A stretch of DNA of 64,000 bases from Microbacterium sp. K24 (GTDB lineage: Bacteria; Actinomycetota; Actinomycetes; Actinomycetales; Microbacteriaceae). Shown piece by piece: positions 62,273 to 64,000 of the stretch (position 1 is its first letter; each line of letters begins with the position of its first letter). The position numbers and the translations under genes were made by a program. The stretch covers positions 62,001 through 126,000 of the forward strand of contig NZ_SSDJ01000139.1 in assembly GCF_004794465.1 (NCBI RefSeq). Direction: 5' to 3'. Below the pieces are notes generated by a model. The model was given only the letters and a program-made list of their open reading frames with translations, had not been told where the DNA came from and searched no databases.

Positions 62273-62704
62273 CGTTCGGATGTGATCCCCGCGCTCGTGC
62301 TGTCGGGCTATGCGCTCGGTCGCATCGCTGCGCAGGATGCCGGCAACGACGCGCCCGCCGCCCAATGGCGGGTGCTCAGTCTGCTCGAGCAGGCGGGCTC
62401 GCAGCGCGTAGGCGCTCTCGCAACCTCCGCACGCACAACGCAGCCCGGCATGACGCGTCTGCTCGGCGGACTGGAGCGCGACGGACTCGTGCTCCGCTCC
62501 CCCGACCCCGACGATTCACGAGCCATCGTCGTCGACATCACGTCACAGGGCTCGGAGACGCTCGCCGCATGGCGCACCGAGTTCCGCGAGACCCTCGCTC
62601 CGCGCTTCGCCGGACTGAGCGATGACGACTGGTCCACCCTCACCCGTGCGGCGGAGATCCTCGCTGCGCACACCGCCCCCGACTCGACAGGAGAAGCACG
62701 TTGA
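62267..62704 (+). CDS. MarR-family transcriptional regulator
   Basis: A 145-residue repressor. The winged helix lies at about 30-95 (AAQWRVLSLLEQAGSQRVGA, LATSARTTQPGMTRLLGGLE, DGLVLRSPDPDDSRAIVVDI), with dimerisation helices at both ends. The start at 62267 is fixed by the -10 box TATACT 7 bases upstream and by the operator that runs into the start codon. The stop overlaps the TTG start of an MFS transporter (TTGA), so the two are co-expressed: the usual design of a self-repressing sensor of the exported compound. Confidence 0.93.
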   Translation: MNRSDVIPALVLSGYALGRIAAQDAGNDAPAAQWRVLSLLEQAGSQRVGALATSARTTQPGMTRLLGGLERDGLVLRSPDPDDSRAIVVDITSQGSETLAAWRTEFRETLAPRFAGLSDDDWSTLTRAAEILAAHTAPDSTGEAR

Positions 62705-63930
62705 ACACCCCCGCCACCACCTCGGTGTGGAAGCAGCCCGCGCAGGTCTGGGCGGTCGCCTTCGCCTGCGTCGTCGCCTTCATGGGCATCGGGCTGGTCG
62801 ATCCGATCCTCCCCGCGATCGCCGAGTCGCTCGAAGCCTCGCCGGTCGAGACCGAGCTGCTGTTCACGAGCTACCTCCTGGTGACCGGCCTCGCGATGCT
62901 GGTGACGAGCTGGATCTCCAGCCGCATCGGCGCGAAGGCCACCCTGCTGATCGGTCTGGCCCTGATCGTCGCCTTCTCGCTGCTGTGCGCCCTGAGCGGC
63001 AGCGTCGACGCCGTCATCGGCTTCCGTGCGGGCTGGGGGCTCGGCAACGCGCTCTTCATCTCCACGGCTCTGGCGACGATCGTCGGTGCGGCGTCCGGTG
63101 GCAGCAGCGCGGCGATCATCCTCTATGAGGCGGCCCTCGGTCTCGGCATCGCGATCGGTCCGCTCCTCGGCGGCATCCTCGGCGAGCAGAGCTGGCGCGG
63201 ACCGTTCTTCGGCGTCGTCGTGCTGATGGCCATCGCGTTCCTCGCGGTGCTGGTGCTGCTCCGCGGCCCCGGCGAGAAGCGTCAGCCCGTGCGGTTCTCG
63301 GCGCCTTTCACCGCGCTGCGTCGTCCCGCACTCGCGATCCTCGCGGTCGCCGCCCTGTTCTACAACATCGGCTTCTTCGTGCTGCTCGCGTTCTCCCCGT
63401 TCCCGCTCGGCTTCGGCGCGCTCGGCATCGGGTTCACGTTCTTCGGGTGGGGCGTCGCCCTCGCCGTCACCAGCGTCTGGGTCGCCCCCGTCCTCATGCG
63501 TCGGATGCCTCGGACACGCATCATCCTCATCGTGCTGCCGCTGCTCGCCGTTGACCTCGTCGTGGCCGGTCTCGTCGTCGGCAGCGCGGCCGCCCTGGTC
63601 GCCTGCATCGTCATCGGCGGTCTGCTGCTCGGCGTCATGAACACCGTGCTGACGGAGGCCGTGATGGAGGCGACCGACCTCCCGCGCTCCGTGGCGTCAT
63701 CGGCGTACTCGGCGGTGCGGTTCCTGGGCGGCGCGATGGCTCCTCCGATCGCCGCATTGCTGTGGCACGCGTTCAATGCGACGATTCCCTACGTCTTCGC
63801 TGCCGTGTCGGTGCTGCTCGCGGCGCTCACGATCTTCCTCGGACGTCGCGTAGTCGCCCACATCGATGACGAGCCGGCGGATGCCGAAGCGGAAGACGCT
63901 CAGGCGATCCTGATCGGCGACGCCGCCTGA
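62701..63930 (+). CDS. MFS efflux-type transporter under MarR control
   Basis: A 409-residue membrane protein with 12 predicted helices. Helix 1 carries VWAVAFACVVAFMGIGLVDP, motif A is TSWISSRIGAKATLLIGLAL, helix 5 shows ALGLGIAIGPLLGGILGEQS (motif C-like), as in DHA1 exporters. A short basic loop (LLRGPGEKRQPVRFSAPF) joins the halves and the C-terminal tail is acidic. The TTG start overlaps the regulator's stop, with AGGAGA upstream at 8 bases. It is the only gene co-transcribed with the MarR regulator; the compound is unknown. Confidence 0.9.
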   Translation: MNTPATTSVWKQPAQVWAVAFACVVAFMGIGLVDPILPAIAESLEASPVETELLFTSYLLVTGLAMLVTSWISSRIGAKATLLIGLALIVAFSLLCALSGSVDAVIGFRAGWGLGNALFISTALATIVGAASGGSSAAIILYEAALGLGIAIGPLLGGILGEQSWRGPFFGVVVLMAIAFLAVLVLLRGPGEKRQPVRFSAPFTALRRPALAILAVAALFYNIGFFVLLAFSPFPLGFGALGIGFTFFGWGVALAVTSVWVAPVLMRRMPRTRIILIVLPLLAVDLVVAGLVVGSAAALVACIVIGGLLLGVMNTVLTEAVMEATDLPRSVASSAYSAVRFLGGAMAPPIAALLWHAFNATIPYVFAAVSVLLAALTIFLGRRVVAHIDDEPADAEAEDAQAILIGDAA

Positions 63931-63949
63931 GGGCACGATGCGGCTTCGA

Positions 63950-63955
63950 TACGGT
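63950..63955 (+). promoter_or_regulatory. -10 box of the gene entering at 63962
   Basis: TACGGT ends 6 bases before the ATG at 63962, the same leaderless spacing as elsewhere in the window. Confidence 0.4.
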
Positions 63956-63961
63956 GGAGTG

Positions 63962-64000
63962 ATGAGCGACGTGCCCTCCCTGCCCGAACGCAGCCGCATC
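63962..64000 (+). CDS. Start of a gene cut by the window end, unknown
   Basis: Thirteen codons (MSDVPSLPERSRI) open to the right edge. The frame is supported only by the TACGGT box upstream and by normal codon use. Nothing can be said about the product. Confidence 0.4.
   Translation, partial: MSDVPSLPERSRI

Noticed and set aside
63697..63999. A 100-codon minus-strand frame at the right edge
   Set aside because: Antisense to the MarR-linked transporter and low-complexity; codon use fits the plus strand.

Overview
The window is a 64 kb piece of a high-GC actinobacterial chromosome. Gene content and order (recG, rsmD, thiL, a DUF3515 lipoprotein, ddl, gpsA, plsC, murA, leuD, leuC), codon use and frequent GTG/TTG starts point to the Microbacteriaceae, most likely a Microbacterium-like organism; this is inference from gene order, not a tree. 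Coding density is very high and no gene-free stretch exceeds 300 bases. I see no prophage, insertion sequence, CRISPR array, rRNA or origin.

Layout. 1-10.4 kb: repair, ribosome modification, thiamine and cell-envelope genes, ending in a minus-strand run leuC-leuD-murA-plsC-gpsA-ddl. A short leucine-rich leader peptide and a hairpin precede leuC. 10.4-13.1 kb: an O-acetylhomoserine sulfhydrylase-like enzyme translationally coupled to a flavin monooxygenase, suggesting organosulfur use. 13.1-15.7 kb: DUF427, a LON-domain protein, DUF2834 and TerC, the last behind a convincing yybP-ykoY (manganese) riboswitch. 15.8-20.8 kb: ECF sigma factor with a DUF4349 membrane partner, an ArsR-type regulator with an exporter, and an acyltransferase. 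20.8-31.7 kb: tRNA-Glu, a metallo-beta-lactamase-fold hydrolase, a phosphotransferase, aminopeptidase N, topoisomerase IB, a transporter, a reductase-like protein, tRNA-Gln and gltX. 31.8-36.4 kb: a DszC/SfnB-like flavoprotein behind three phased direct repeats, a transporter, an FAH-family hydrolase, and a frameshifted AbiEi-like gene between two related inverted-repeat elements.

36.4-55.6 kb holds most of branched-chain amino acid synthesis: leuB and ilvE in one run, ilvD-ilvB-ilvN-ilvC in another, plus leuCD at 8-10 kb and serA at 41-42.5 kb. Between them sit a TetR-controlled 14-helix exporter, small membrane proteins, and a GntR-controlled FAD/Fe-S D-2-hydroxyacid dehydrogenase. Trehalose synthesis (otsA, otsB) lies directly upstream of ilvD. 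55.6-64 kb: a transporter, a PLP aminotransferase, a ketone-body type operon (scoA, scoB, thiolase) divergent from an IclR regulator, and a MarR-controlled transporter.

A feature of the whole window is that many genes carry a TANNNT -10 box ending 6 or 7 bases before the start codon. That spacing puts the transcription start on the start codon and implies leaderless mRNAs. Genes inside operons instead show Shine-Dalgarno sequences or overlapping stop and start codons.
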